The notes: a model not told the origin generated them from the letters alone. A stretch of DNA of 39,802 nt from UBA11222 sp049323435 (GCA_049323435.1 JBMOMX010000005.1:1-39802); one strand, 5' to 3'; shown: positions 13,359 to 23,206, counted from the first letter of the stretch. Translations and numbers: made by a program.

Positions 13359-15422
13359 CTAACGCCCCTCTGTCCGCCAGGACATGCCAAGGGCCATGCC
13401 CGCCAGCGCCAGCAGCAGCACAGGCGGCAATAAGGGCGTATGCTCTTCCGCCAGCACACGATAATGGCCGGACTGGCGCAAACCCATCCAGTTGGCCCCG
13501 GCCAGGTCGCGTCCGGGCGCAACCCGGCGCAGTGCAGGCAGGCCATCGCGTCCAAGCCAGAACAGCCCGCCGCCGGACGCCTCTACCGCCGTGCGCACAA
13601 GGTCGCCGGTCGCATTCAGATCGGAAAATTCCACACTATCGGTTTGCCCCGCCGCCACCAGCGCTGTGCGCTGGCCATCATTCAGCCGGTAAATACCGGG
13701 TTCGGGCGCCGCGATGACCGCCTGCCAGCGGCCCTTCTGCTTTTCATGCAGCGTCACCGGCAGGGTTTTACCATCGGGATAGCTTACATTGACCGGCCCG
13801 ATACTATCCGCCATGCTGCGCCGTGTGATGGTAATCGCGCCTTCTGCGGCCTCGGCGCGCAATTCTTCTTCTTCAAGGCCTGGCTCCTTCATCAGCCAAT
13901 GGGCAAGACGGCGCAGCAATTCCGCTTGCGGCCCGCCGCCTTCGAACCCGCGCGCCCATAACCATCCGTGGTCGGATAAAATCTGCGCCACCCGGCCTTC
14001 GCCGAATTTATCAACGATCAGCAGCGGTACGTCACCCGGCGCCGCCATCAGCGACTGGCCCGACAGCCGCTCTGTTTCGATCACCCGGAACCAGCGGCCC
14101 CACTGCGCCGGCTGATCCGGTCCCGGCGCAAGATTGGCCCCCGGCAGGCCCTCGGTAACCGGATGGCGCAGGCCCAGACCCGTCAAATGCGGTTTATAAC
14201 CGCCGGTGATCATGCGCCCCGTAGGCTGACCGGGAAACACCACCGCAAGGGGGGTGCGGTACAGACTGTCCGCAGTCAGAAAATCCGGACCGGAAACAGA
14301 CAACAGCGCACCGCCATTTTCAACATATTTTGCGATATTGTCGAAATGCGTAAAGTTCAGAACGCCGCGCTGCTGATAACGGTCAAAAATAATCAGATCA
14401 AATTCATGCAGTTTGTGCGTGAACAGTTCACGGGTCGGAAATGAAATCAGCGCCAGTTCATCGACCGGCGTTCCATCCAGTTTTTCCGGCGGGCGTAAAA
14501 TCGTGAAATGCACAAGATCCACGGCGGGGTCAGACTTGAGCAGATTACGCCAGGTGCGTTCGCCAGGATTGGGCTCGCCCGAAATCAGCAGAACCCGCAT
14601 GCGATCGCGCACCCCATTGATGCTCAGCGCGATGCGGTTGTTGCGCAGGCTTAATTCGCCTGGCCGCTGTTCCAGTTCCAGCTCGATGATATTGGCGCCC
14701 GCATGCTCCAGCCTGAATGGCAGCACATGGTTTTTACCATTGCTCATCTGCGTATGCACCGCGGGGCCGCCATTCAGACGCATGCTCAGTTGCGCGTTCT
14801 GCCATGCGGGCGCGCCGTCCTGATCCTCAAAGCGCACCGTCAGGCTTGTGGCTTCTCCTGCAATGCCGAATTTCGGCGCCTGCTCCAGCACCAGCCGCCG
14901 GTCGGCGCGTTTGGGATCGCCTGTCAGCAGAACATGCAGCGGCCCCGGCTGGCGGGCCAGTGCTGCCGTATCGGGCACGTCATGCACCTGGCCATCACTT
15001 ATCATGATGATGCCCGCAACGCGATCGGGCGGCGTGTCCAGCAGCAGATTTTGTGCGGCTTCAAACAGCCGCGTGCCATCTGGCGAACCTTTATGCGTGG
15101 CGGTGCGCACTTCCAGATCGGGCATGGCGGCAAGCTGTTTGCGCAACAGGGCTTCGGCATCATTGGCCTGCGCGGCGCGGCCGTCCATATCCTGGCTGGG
15201 GCTTTGATCATTGATCAGGGCGACAATATCGGGCAGGGCTTCGCGGGTTTCGCGCTTGATCACGGGATTGGCCAGCGCCGCCAGCAGCAGGCCCGCAGCC
15301 AGCGAACGCCACAGCGCGCCACGCGCGCGTGAAAAGAACAGATAGGCGCTCAATAGCACTGCCAGCAGCGCCAGCAGCGCCAGCAGCATACCCGGAATCA
15401 CCGGCGCCAGAACGATACTCAT
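13359..15422 (-). CDS. Membrane protein with GATase-like extracytoplasmic domain
   Basis: A 687-residue protein with two N-terminal membrane segments (about 9-30 and 37-54), a large extracytoplasmic part and a C-terminal membrane segment (LLPPVLLLALAGMALGMSW). The middle has a vWA-like region (LPDIVALINDQSPSQDMDGR) and a class I glutamine amidotransferase-like region (LIIFDRYQQRGVL, NGGALLSVSGPDF, LRHPVTEGLPGA) without an obvious catalytic triad. The start overlaps the stop of the DUF4159 gene (ATGA). It belongs to the MoxR-DUF58-BatA-like cluster found in many Alphaproteobacteria. Function unknown; envelope stress or membrane protein assembly is inferred from MoxR partners. Confidence 0.85.
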   Translation of the reverse strand: MSIVLAPVIPGMLLALLALLAVLLSAYLFFSRARGALWRSLAAGLLLAALANPVIKRETREALPDIVALINDQSPSQDMDGRAAQANDAEALLRKQLAAMPDLEVRTATHKGSPDGTRLFEAAQNLLLDTPPDRVAGIIMISDGQVHDVPDTAALARQPGPLHVLLTGDPKRADRRLVLEQAPKFGIAGEATSLTVRFEDQDGAPAWQNAQLSMRLNGGPAVHTQMSNGKNHVLPFRLEHAGANIIELELEQRPGELSLRNNRIALSINGVRDRMRVLLISGEPNPGERTWRNLLKSDPAVDLVHFTILRPPEKLDGTPVDELALISFPTRELFTHKLHEFDLIIFDRYQQRGVLNFTHFDNIAKYVENGGALLSVSGPDFLTADSLYRTPLAVVFPGQPTGRMITGGYKPHLTGLGLRHPVTEGLPGANLAPGPDQPAQWGRWFRVIETERLSGQSLMAAPGDVPLLIVDKFGEGRVAQILSDHGWLWARGFEGGGPQAELLRRLAHWLMKEPGLEEEELRAEAAEGAITITRRSMADSIGPVNVSYPDGKTLPVTLHEKQKGRWQAVIAAPEPGIYRLNDGQRTALVAAGQTDSVEFSDLNATGDLVRTAVEASGGGLFWLGRDGLPALRRVAPGRDLAGANWMGLRQSGHYRVLAEEHTPLLPPVLLLALAGMALGMSWRTEGR

Positions 15423-18229
15423 TGCCCCAGCCGCTCCAGCAATACCGGCATATGCACCTGATCGGCCTTATAATTTCCGGTCAGGGCATACATCACAATA
15501 TTCACCCCGGCGCGATAGGCGCGCTCGCGCTGGGTTTCACCGCCAGGTTCCACCGGCAATAGCGCAACACCCCTTTCATCCACTGCCCAGGCCGAAGCCC
15601 AGTCATTGGCCCCGATGGCAATGGCGGAAACCCCATCGCCGCCGGGGGATTCCTTCGCGTCACCAGCGGGCGCCGCAACCCATAACTGCCCGCCAGCATA
15701 GCGTCCGGGAAAATCGCGCAGCAGATAATAGGACCGGGTCAGCACATGATCATCCGACACCGGCCGCAACGGCGGAATGTCCAGAGATTTCAGAATTTCC
15801 CGCAGCACGGCCTGTCCAGGGCCTGTATTGCCATCACCCGCATTGCCCAGACGAAAATCGGTCAGCTGATCACGTGTGTCGAACCAGATGGTGCCGCCAT
15901 TTTTCATATAGGCGTCAATGCGCGACAGGGCTTTTTCTGACAGCACCTTTTGTTTTTCGGTCATCGGCCAATAAAGCAGGGGGAAAAAAACCAGCTCGTC
16001 GCGCTCAGGGTCCACACCCATGGGCGGCGCAGCTTCAAAGGCTGTCCGGTCGCGCAGAATTTTCGACAGCCCGTTCAGGCCGGCCGCACTCATTGCATCC
16101 ACGGCGCCATCGCCGGTAATCACATAGGCAAGGCGTGTTTCCAGTACGGCCTCAGGCGCCGGCGCATCCATTTCGGACATTACAGGATTTTCCTGGGCAT
16201 GCGCGCTGCCGGAAAAATATACCGCCAGAAAGCCCAGCACTATGGCGGCTGCGGGGCCTGATGCCGGACGCCGCCTGCGCCATGCCGGCATACGGCCAAA
16301 TAAAGCCTGCGCAATAACGCCATCAACAAGCCAGAGTATCAATGCGGCGCTCAGCAGCCAGGGTCCGGCCTCACTCTCCTGGCGGGGCGCGTAGTCCAGC
16401 ATCTGCATATCCGGGAAAGTGTCCAGCGGCAGCAAATCATCCGCATCGCGCGCCAGATTGACCGCCATGCGAAAATTATTGACGCCATAATATCCCGGCG
16501 GGGTCTGCGGACCGGCGCCGGGCGTGGCGGAATGCGCCAGATAGGGACGCACTGTATCCAGCGGGCTGCGCAACTGGCCGTATCCATCCAGCGTGACGAG
16601 CGCGCCCAACGGCGCATCGCCCTGCCCGGCCGGGGCCTGCGGCGTGGCGGTTCCCTGCGCCAGTGCGGTAATGCGCTGAAGCATGCTGACATAAAGTCCG
16701 GAGGCCGGCAGATTCGACCAGCGCATATTCGCGGTGACATGAAACAGCACATTCCAGCCTTTGCCTTTGCGGCTGGCGGTTACCAGCGGGGTTCCATCTT
16801 CCAGACTGGCCCAGGTTTTTGCGGCAAGACCGGCATCCGGCTGCGCCAGGATCTGGCGCGCAACGGTGACTTCAGGGGGCACAGCCAGGCCGGAAAAAGG
16901 GCTGGATTCGGCAAAAGGGGCCAGCCTGGCAGGCGCGTCCCAGGACAGCGCCCCGCCCAGCGCGCGCCCTCCGTGACGCAGTTGCACGGGTATCAGATCA
17001 TCGCTCTGCTCCACCATATTCGGACCGGCAAAGCGCACCAGCAGCCCGCCTTTTTCCAGCCAGTCCTCAACCAATGTCCTGTCCTCGCCAACGATGCGCC
17101 CAATATCGGAAAGCACCAGCATGGAAAGCGGCCCGCCCAGCAGCGCGCCAATGGTTCCCTTGCGAATATCCGCAAACGGGTTCATGGCCCGTTCGAGATA
17201 AAACAGATCATCCAGCAAAGGCTGCTGTGCGGCGTCGCTGCCTGCGCCGGAAACAATGCCCACCGCGCGCCGTTTCCAGCGGTCATCCAGCAGCCAGACC
17301 GCACCCGCGGAATGCACCCCGGCAATCCGGATCTGGGTGACAGTGTTGCGGATACCGGACGGCAAAGTGAGGCGAGCTTCCGCCTCCGCGCTTGTGTCCA
17401 GGAATTTTACCGGCGTACCGGCGATAATATTGCCGCCTTCCCCCAGCGCATGCAGTTCGGCCCCCTGTGCCCCCTCCGTATGGGATCGCAGCACCTTCAG
17501 CATTAGCCCGTCATCGGTGGCGCGCGGTTCCAGCAGCGCCATAACCGGCAGCGCTGGCGGGTCGCGCAACAGCGAAACCGGTCCCAGGCGGCGCAGGCTT
17601 TCCCCAAGAATTTGCGCCCCCGCTGCATCTTTTCTGGCCGCCAGGCCGTCACTCAGCCAGACGCTCGAAACAGGCCGGCGCAGCCGGACCTCTGGAATGG
17701 CCTGCAATCTTTTCGCCGCCGCGTTACGGTCAAGATGCCAGGGCATGGGTTGCAGACTGGCGGCACGTGCGCGCGCAACCGATGCCGATGTCACCTCAAG
17801 CGCCGCCGCATCCGAGGCCGCCGTGGTCAGTAACAGCACATCACGCGCATTGCGGTCGGCCTGGGCCAGCAGATCCGCCATAATGGCGCGGCGCGTTTGC
17901 CATTGCGGACCCGATGCCCAGCCATCATCAATCACCATAATCAGCGTGCCGCCCATTGCGTCCTGCGGCGCGGGACGGACCAGCGGCCGCGCCAGCCCGG
18001 CAATGACACAGGCGGCAATCAGCAGGCGCAGCGCCAGCAGCCACCAGGGCGTATGCTCCGGGCTTTGTGCGGTCTCGCGCAATCCAAGCAGCAGCCGGAT
18101 CGCCGGAAACCTTTCCAGACGCGGCGCAGGCGGCATCGCCCGCAACAGCCACCAGATGGCAGGCAGCGCAGCCAGCGCCGCCAGCATCCAGGGATACACA
18201 AAAGCGATGGGGCCAAGATACCACATCAT
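15419..18229 (-). CDS. BatA-like / DUF4159 membrane protein
   Basis: A 936-residue protein. The N-terminus is the BatA-type double membrane anchor (YLGPIAFVYPWMLAALAALP and LLALRLLIAACVIAGLARPL). A vWA-like domain, a GATase-like region (LSMLVLSDIGRIVGEDRTLV) and two membrane segments near residues 640 and 680 follow. The final about 230 residues are DUF4159 (RLAYVITGDGAVD, LVFFPLLYWPMTEKQ, YMKNGGTIWFDTR). The start at 18229 overlaps the DUF58 stop as ATGA; longer frames upstream lie inside the DUF58 gene. It works with the neighbouring MoxR ATPase and DUF58 protein, by analogy with aerotolerance (Bat) operons; the precise role is unknown. Confidence 0.9.
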   Translation of the reverse strand: MMWYLGPIAFVYPWMLAALAALPAIWWLLRAMPPAPRLERFPAIRLLLGLRETAQSPEHTPWWLLALRLLIAACVIAGLARPLVRPAPQDAMGGTLIMVIDDGWASGPQWQTRRAIMADLLAQADRNARDVLLLTTAASDAAALEVTSASVARARAASLQPMPWHLDRNAAAKRLQAIPEVRLRRPVSSVWLSDGLAARKDAAGAQILGESLRRLGPVSLLRDPPALPVMALLEPRATDDGLMLKVLRSHTEGAQGAELHALGEGGNIIAGTPVKFLDTSAEAEARLTLPSGIRNTVTQIRIAGVHSAGAVWLLDDRWKRRAVGIVSGAGSDAAQQPLLDDLFYLERAMNPFADIRKGTIGALLGGPLSMLVLSDIGRIVGEDRTLVEDWLEKGGLLVRFAGPNMVEQSDDLIPVQLRHGGRALGGALSWDAPARLAPFAESSPFSGLAVPPEVTVARQILAQPDAGLAAKTWASLEDGTPLVTASRKGKGWNVLFHVTANMRWSNLPASGLYVSMLQRITALAQGTATPQAPAGQGDAPLGALVTLDGYGQLRSPLDTVRPYLAHSATPGAGPQTPPGYYGVNNFRMAVNLARDADDLLPLDTFPDMQMLDYAPRQESEAGPWLLSAALILWLVDGVIAQALFGRMPAWRRRRPASGPAAAIVLGFLAVYFSGSAHAQENPVMSEMDAPAPEAVLETRLAYVITGDGAVDAMSAAGLNGLSKILRDRTAFEAAPPMGVDPERDELVFFPLLYWPMTEKQKVLSEKALSRIDAYMKNGGTIWFDTRDQLTDFRLGNAGDGNTGPGQAVLREILKSLDIPPLRPVSDDHVLTRSYYLLRDFPGRYAGGQLWVAAPAGDAKESPGGDGVSAIAIGANDWASAWAVDERGVALLPVEPGGETQRERAYRAGVNIVMYALTGNYKADQVHMPVLLERLGQ

Positions 18230-19143
18230 CGCCCCGTCCGGGTTGAACCCGACAGATACTGATACAGCGCCAGCAGCGCCAATTGCGGCGCGCGGTCGGT
18301 GCGATGGCTGGCAAAACTCCATCCCGTGCTGCGGGCCAGCGCGCGCAGCCCGTTCTGATGCGCCTGAACACGCTGATGATAGGCTTCGCGAAGATCTTCG
18401 ACGCGCCCCACCGTCAAATCGCCATCGCCCTGGACGCCCTCAAAACGCACCCTGCCGGAAAAGGGCAGATCTTCCTCGGCCGGATCGAGAATCTGTAGCA
18501 GATGTCCCTGAACGGCTTTCGCGGCATATCCCCTGATCAGCGCAGCCGTTTCCTCCAGCGGGGACAGAAAATCTCCGATCAGCACCAGCCGGGCAAAACG
18601 CGGCAGCGGCAGCACCGGCGGCAGATCTGTTGCCCCGGCCCCGGCGCGGATCATGCCTTGCGCCAGCCGCATGCAGGCAGCGCGCCCGGGGGCGGGCGGA
18701 CGCCCGCCCGGCTCCAGCATGGCAATACGCTCCCCCCCGCGGATCAGCAGATTGGCCAGCGCAAGGCTTAGCAGCCATGCCCTTTCCTGCTTGGTCTGGC
18801 GCGCAAAGGCCGAGCAATAGTCCATAGAGGCGGAACGGTCACACCATAGCCAGACGCTTTGCGCGCCCTGCCATTCATTCTGGCGCACAAAATGACTTTG
18901 CGACTTTGCCGACTGGCGCCAGTCAATCATAGTGGCGGAATCACCCGGGCTGTAATGACGAAACTGCCAGAACGCCTCGCCAACGCCGGAGCGGCGCCGG
19001 CCATGCTCACCATGCGACAGCGTATTGGCGATCTGCTCGGCCTGAAGCATCAGGCCGGGAAGCATAGCAGACAGCCCATCGGCTGACTGGCGCAGGGCTG
19101 TTGCCTGGGTGGCTGGTTGCTTGATCTGCGCGTTTGTCGCCAT
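18226..19143 (-). CDS. DUF58-domain protein
   Basis: A 305-residue soluble protein with the DUF58 signature FRHYSPGDSATMIDWRQSAK around residues 65-85, followed by a vWA-like part with a degenerate MIDAS (LWCDRSASMDY at about 118). DUF58 proteins partner MoxR AAA+ ATPases. It lies between the moxR gene (208 bases upstream) and the DUF4159 gene (overlap ATGA). The gap to moxR holds a palindromic repeat, so transcription may be interrupted or modulated there. Confidence 0.93.
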   Translation of the reverse strand: MATNAQIKQPATQATALRQSADGLSAMLPGLMLQAEQIANTLSHGEHGRRRSGVGEAFWQFRHYSPGDSATMIDWRQSAKSQSHFVRQNEWQGAQSVWLWCDRSASMDYCSAFARQTKQERAWLLSLALANLLIRGGERIAMLEPGGRPPAPGRAACMRLAQGMIRAGAGATDLPPVLPLPRFARLVLIGDFLSPLEETAALIRGYAAKAVQGHLLQILDPAEEDLPFSGRVRFEGVQGDGDLTVGRVEDLREAYHQRVQAHQNGLRALARSTGWSFASHRTDRAPQLALLALYQYLSGSTRTGR

Positions 19144-19196
19144 GAAACCAGAATCCGGGATGCTATAGCGTGATGATTTTAAGTTAACGCGTTAAT

Positions 19197-19285
19197 CCCC
19201 ACCCTGTCCCTCCCCTTTCCAAGGGGAGGGGACGCCAGACGCAAGGACTCCCTCCCCCTGCAAGGGGGAGGGCCGGGGAGGGGGT
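19197..19285. repeat. G/C-rich paired palindromes (REP-like), copy 1
   Basis: Two palindromes about 20 bases apart: CCCTCCCCTTT...AAGGGGAGGG (19208-19230) and CTCCCTCCCCCTGCAAGGGGGAGGG (19248-19272), the latter continuing into CCGGGGAGGGGG. The same design is repeated at 31932-32060. It lies between the moxR and DUF58 genes and could stabilise or attenuate the transcript. Confidence 0.75.
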
Positions 19286-19351
19286 ATGGCCACAGCCCAC
19301 AGAGCGAAGGCTGATGGGGGTCAGAACGATTCAATCTAAAAGCATACCGCA

Positions 19352-20362
19352 CTAGGGTAAATCTCCAACCAATTGGCCGATGATGCCTTCAATCGTCACA
19401 CCATCCGCGCGGGCGGTGAAATTCAGCGCCATGCGGTGGCGCAGGACCGGCCCTGCCAGCGCCGCCACATCGTCGATTGAGGGGCTGTAGCGGCCATCCA
19501 GCAAGGCCCGGGCACGAACCGCCAGCATCAGCGCCTGACTGGCGCGCGGCCCCGGCCCCCAGGCCACATGCTGCCGGATTTCAGGCAGCGCGGCCTCGTC
19601 AGGGCGGGCCCCGCGCACCAGTTGCAGAATCGCGTCTATCACGGCTTCGCTCACCGGCAGACGGCGTACCAGCCGTTGCGCGGCCCCCAATTCATCCACC
19701 GTCAAAATCTGTTCAACCTGCATTTGCTCGACGCCGGTCGTGGCCAGAAGCATGCGCCGTTCCGACACCGCATCGGGATAGCCGACATCGATCTGCATCA
19801 AAAACCGGTCAAGCTGCGCCTCAGGCAGGGGATAAGTCCCTTCCTGCTCCAGCGGGTTCTGCGTCGCCAGGACATGAAATGGCTGTGGCAGATCATGGCG
19901 TTGCCCGGCCACCGAGACGTGATGTTCCTGCATGGCCTGAAGCAGCGCGGACTGGGTGCGCGGACTGGCGCGGTTGATTTCATCGGCCATCAGCAACTGG
20001 CAGAAAACCGGCCCATGAATGAAACGAAAATCGCGTTTGCCGGTGGCGCTTTCTTCCAGCACTTCCGAACCCAGTATATCGGCCGGCATCAGGTCCGGGG
20101 TAAACTGGATGCGGTTATTTTGCAGCCCCAGAACCGTGCCCATGGCGGCGGCCAGCCGGGTCTTGGCCAGGCCCGGCACCCCCACCAGCAGCGCATGCCC
20201 CCCTGACAGAAGGGTGATCAAGGTCTGATCCACCACCTCATTCTGCCCGATAATCACGCGCCCAATACTCTGGCGCACCTCGGCGATTTTACCGCCAAGC
20301 TGGCTGATTTCCCGCTCAATATCCGGGATTGGGGCTGCTGATGGCTCACTGATATTACGCAT
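19352..20362 (-). CDS. MoxR-family AAA+ ATPase
   Basis: A 336-residue ATPase. Walker A GVPGLAKTRLA (about 60-70), Walker B LLMADEINRASPRTQSALLQ, sensor 1 ATQNPLEQEGTYPLPEAQLD and the C-terminal AAA lid region with HVAWGPGPRASQAL. MoxR ATPases act as chaperones with vWA/DUF58 proteins. The start at 20362 (MRNISEP) is the family-like choice; an ATG at 20407 with AAGG nearby would add 15 residues. It is divergent from the DUF1285 gene and leads the cluster that runs down towards lepA. Confidence 0.95.
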   Translation of the reverse strand: MRNISEPSAAPIPDIEREISQLGGKIAEVRQSIGRVIIGQNEVVDQTLITLLSGGHALLVGVPGLAKTRLAAAMGTVLGLQNNRIQFTPDLMPADILGSEVLEESATGKRDFRFIHGPVFCQLLMADEINRASPRTQSALLQAMQEHHVSVAGQRHDLPQPFHVLATQNPLEQEGTYPLPEAQLDRFLMQIDVGYPDAVSERRMLLATTGVEQMQVEQILTVDELGAAQRLVRRLPVSEAVIDAILQLVRGARPDEAALPEIRQHVAWGPGPRASQALMLAVRARALLDGRYSPSIDDVAALAGPVLRHRMALNFTARADGVTIEGIIGQLVGDLP

Positions 20363-20468
20363 ATTTTTCAGTATATCCCAGTCATTCCAAATGCCGCAGT
20401 AAAACATTAGGCCTTATTTCACGGCTGGCGCTATTATATCTTGTTGAGCAGAAGGATATTTCAAACCC

Positions 20469-21083
20469 ATGGATCAAACCAGCCCCCCCAGCCCCGCCAG
20501 CCTGCTGCGCGGGATTGAGCAGCAGATATGGTCCCGCGCCAGGCGTGGGCCCGCACCTGTGGACAAATGGAATCCGGATTTCTGCGGCGATATAGATATG
20601 CGCATCGCCCGCGACGGGGTGTGGTATTATATGGGCTCTCCGATTGGCCGGATGGCGATGGTGCAGATGTTCGCCTCGGTCCTGCGCCGGGATGCGGATG
20701 GCAGATATTACCTTGTCACGCCGGTTGAAAAAGTTGGCATCAAAGTGGATGATGCGCCCTTTGTGGCCATAGAAATGAAAGTCGAAAATAGCGGGCGGCA
20801 GCAGATTTTGTCCTTTCGAACCAATGTCGATGACTGGGTGACGGTGGATGCGGCGCACCCTTTGCGCGTATCACTTAAACCCGAAACGCTTGAGCCTGCA
20901 CCCTATGTGCGTGTGCGTGGCCGGCTTGAGGCGCTGATCAACCGGGCAGTGTTTTACGATCTGGTTGAACTGTGCGTGGACGAGCCGGTCGATGGCGTTG
21001 CCATGTTCGGCGTCTGGAGCAGTTCGGTTTTCTATCCCTTTATGCCATCCGATCAGCTTGGGCGAAGCGCATGCGCGAACTGA
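20469..21083 (+). CDS. DUF1285-domain protein
   Basis: A 204-residue protein with DUF1285 features: WNPDFCGDIDMRIARDGVWY near the N-terminus, then GSPIGRMAMVQMFASVLRRD and a second beta-rich domain with RTNVDDWVTVDAAHPLRV. It is a soluble protein of unknown function, common in Alphaproteobacteria and often beside CoA pyrophosphatase and CCA transferase genes, as here. The next gene begins inside its last codons. Confidence 0.92.
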   Translation: MDQTSPPSPASLLRGIEQQIWSRARRGPAPVDKWNPDFCGDIDMRIARDGVWYYMGSPIGRMAMVQMFASVLRRDADGRYYLVTPVEKVGIKVDDAPFVAIEMKVENSGRQQILSFRTNVDDWVTVDAAHPLRVSLKPETLEPAPYVRVRGRLEALINRAVFYDLVELCVDEPVDGVAMFGVWSSSVFYPFMPSDQLGRSACAN

Positions 21084-21673
21084 TCCGTAACCGGTTACAG
21101 CACTCCCTGGCGCGGGCAATGGTGCATCCGGAAATTTCCGCGCCCGCCGGTGACCGGCATGTGCTTTCCGGCGTGCGCGGTTTTCGCGCTGCCGCCGTTC
21201 TGGTTCCGATCATAGATTATTCAGATGGGATGACCGTGCTGCTGACGCGCCGCCCCGATCATATGAACAAGCATGCGGGACAAGTGGCGTTTCCCGGCGG
21301 GCGGGTCGATCCAGCCGACGCCCACCCGGTTGCCGCCGCGCTTCGCGAGGCGGAAGAAGAAGTCGGGCTGTTGCCGCATCATGTGGAAATTGTCGGGCGG
21401 CTGGATGATTATCATACTGGCACCGGATTTCAGATCACCCCGGTTGTGGGCATTGTCACGCCCGGTTTAACGCTGAAACCCTGCGATGAAGAAGTGGCGG
21501 AGATTTTCGAAGTGCCGCTGTCTTTCCTGATGAACCCCGAGAATCATCTGCGCAAGGAAACCGAATTTAACGGCAGGATGGCGCAATATTATGCGATGCC
21601 CTACAAGGACTATAATATCTGGGGGGCTACAGCGGGGATGCTGGTGAATCTTTATAACAGGCTATATGACTGA
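21071..21673 (+). CDS. Nudix hydrolase, CoA pyrophosphatase-like
   Basis: A 200-residue protein with a complete Nudix box: GGRVDPADAHPVAAALREAE followed by EEVGL (about residues 76-100). The UPF0035-like features (LLTRRPDHMNKHAGQVAFPG before the box) point to the NudL type that splits CoA and derivatives into phosphopantetheine and 3',5'-ADP. The start at 21071 (MRELIRN) overlaps the DUF1285 gene by 13 bases; longer frames have no support. The next gene starts on its stop codon. Confidence 0.92.
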   Translation: MRELIRNRLQHSLARAMVHPEISAPAGDRHVLSGVRGFRAAAVLVPIIDYSDGMTVLLTRRPDHMNKHAGQVAFPGGRVDPADAHPVAAALREAEEEVGLLPHHVEIVGRLDDYHTGTGFQITPVVGIVTPGLTLKPCDEEVAEIFEVPLSFLMNPENHLRKETEFNGRMAQYYAMPYKDYNIWGATAGMLVNLYNRLYD

Positions 21674-21939
21674 TGTTACGCCTTGTGCTGATCAATATCG
21701 CGCTGTTCGTGCTGCCGCTGGCCATCTATGCGATATATTTCTGGCTGACCCGGCGGGACCGGGATCAGGGTGCGCTGTCATGGAAAGACATGCCATTGGC
21801 TAATTTGTTGCAGGCCGGGCTGGGGCTGATCATTATCGGCATGCTGGTTACGGCCTATACCGGCGGCGAAAGCCCCGAAGGCGATTATGTCCCGGCCCGC
21901 ATCGAAAATGGCAGGATCGTTCCAGGCAAGGTGCAGTGA
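21673..21939 (+). CDS. Small membrane protein (DUF6111-like)
   Basis: An 88-residue protein with two hydrophobic segments (LVLINIALFVLPLAIYAIYF, about 3-22, and LLQAGLGLIIIGMLVTAY, about 45-62) joined by a basic loop (WLTRRDRDQG), ending in PARIENGRIVPGKVQ. This matches the small DUF6111 family placed between CoA pyrophosphatase and CCA transferase genes in Alphaproteobacteria. The ATG shares its A with the preceding TGA. Function unknown. Confidence 0.85.
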   Translation: MLRLVLINIALFVLPLAIYAIYFWLTRRDRDQGALSWKDMPLANLLQAGLGLIIIGMLVTAYTGGESPEGDYVPARIENGRIVPGKVQ

Positions 21940-23204
21940 CGCGCATGGACTCACTTCCCAAGATCGGCTGGATCATTGAACCCGATGTCGTCGCGGTGAT
22001 GCAGGCCCTGTGCGCGGACAGCGGTGTTGAGGCGCGCTATGTCGGCGGCGCGGTACGCGATACGGTGCGCGGCGCCATAGGCTATGGCGTCAAGGTGGAT
22101 GTGGACATTGCGACCACGGCAACCCCGGAACAGGTCATGCAATTGCTCGGCAAAGCGGGCATCAAGCCGGTTCCCACCGGGCTTGATCATGGCACAATCA
22201 CCGCTATATCCAACCACCGCCCGGTAGAGATCACCACCTTGCGGCGCGACATCGCCACCGATGGACGCCGCGCCCAGATCGCCTATACCACGGACTGGGC
22301 GGAGGATGCGGCGAGGCGCGACTTCACCATGAATGCCATTTACGCGGACAAGGATGGCGTGCTGTTTGATCCGCTGGGAACCGGAATTGCCGACGCACTG
22401 GCGGGAATTGTGCGTTTTGCCGGCGATCCCGATGCCCGCATTCAGGAAGATTATCTGCGCATTTTGCGCTATTTCCGTTTTTACGCCTGGTGCGGCAAAG
22501 GTGAAATCGGCCGCGAGGGCCTGCTGGCGTGCAAACGCAATATGGCGGGACTGGCGCAATTATCTCCGGAACGTATCGCCCGGGAAATGCTGAAACTGAT
22601 ATCGGCTGAAAATCCGATGCCTGCCCTGCGCCAGATGGCGGCCAGCGGCATTTTGACGGCAGTGCTGCCGGAAGCAACCAATCTGGAGCGGTTACACGCC
22701 GTCATCGAAATTGATGCGATGACCTTTTTCGAGGCGGATGCCATTCTGCGCTTTGCAGCGCTTCTGCCTGACGATGGCGCGGTTGCAACGGCGGTGGCGG
22801 CCCGGCTGCGGCTTTCCAATGCGCAGCGCGACCGCATGGTAGCGATGCTGTCGGCTTCGGAGCGCGTGTTCAGTTACATGTCCGTGCGCGAAATGCGCCG
22901 TGCGGCCTACCGGATGGGCCCCAAAACCATGCGCGATGTGGCGATGCTGCGATGGGCAGGCGATCCCAAGCGCAACCACAATGCCGTGCAGTGGCGGGCA
23001 CTGATTCCCATGATCGAAAGCTGGAAGCCGCCATCGCTGCCGCTGGACGGGCACCATGTGAAACTGGCGGGGGTTCCCGATGGCCCATTGATCGGTCAGG
23101 TGCTGCGCGAGGTCGAGGAATGGTGGATCGACGCCGATTTCACCACGGATGAATATTCCCTGATCGAGCGCATGAAGGCCATCGTGCAGGCCACGGTGCT
23201 TTGA
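21936..23204 (+). CDS. cca: CCA tRNA nucleotidyltransferase
   Basis: A 422-residue class II nucleotidyltransferase. YVGGAVRDTVRG and VDVDIATTATPEQVM give the GGxVRD and DxD catalytic motifs; VEITTLRRDIATDGR and EDAARRDFTMNAIYAD follow, then the RNA/neck region RIQEDYLRILRYFRFYAW. It repairs or adds CCA at tRNA 3' ends. The GTG at 21936 overlaps the upstream stop as GTGA and has AAGG about 5 bases upstream; an ATG at 21945 is the alternative. Confidence 0.96.
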   Translation: MTRMDSLPKIGWIIEPDVVAVMQALCADSGVEARYVGGAVRDTVRGAIGYGVKVDVDIATTATPEQVMQLLGKAGIKPVPTGLDHGTITAISNHRPVEITTLRRDIATDGRRAQIAYTTDWAEDAARRDFTMNAIYADKDGVLFDPLGTGIADALAGIVRFAGDPDARIQEDYLRILRYFRFYAWCGKGEIGREGLLACKRNMAGLAQLSPERIAREMLKLISAENPMPALRQMAASGILTAVLPEATNLERLHAVIEIDAMTFFEADAILRFAALLPDDGAVATAVAARLRLSNAQRDRMVAMLSASERVFSYMSVREMRRAAYRMGPKTMRDVAMLRWAGDPKRNHNAVQWRALIPMIESWKPPSLPLDGHHVKLAGVPDGPLIGQVLREVEEWWIDADFTTDEYSLIERMKAIVQATVL

Positions 23205-23206
23205 AA

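Noticed and set aside
16532..18536. Long plus-strand frames of 324 and 426 codons
   Set aside because: Antisense to the DUF4159 and DUF58 genes, with low-complexity translations.
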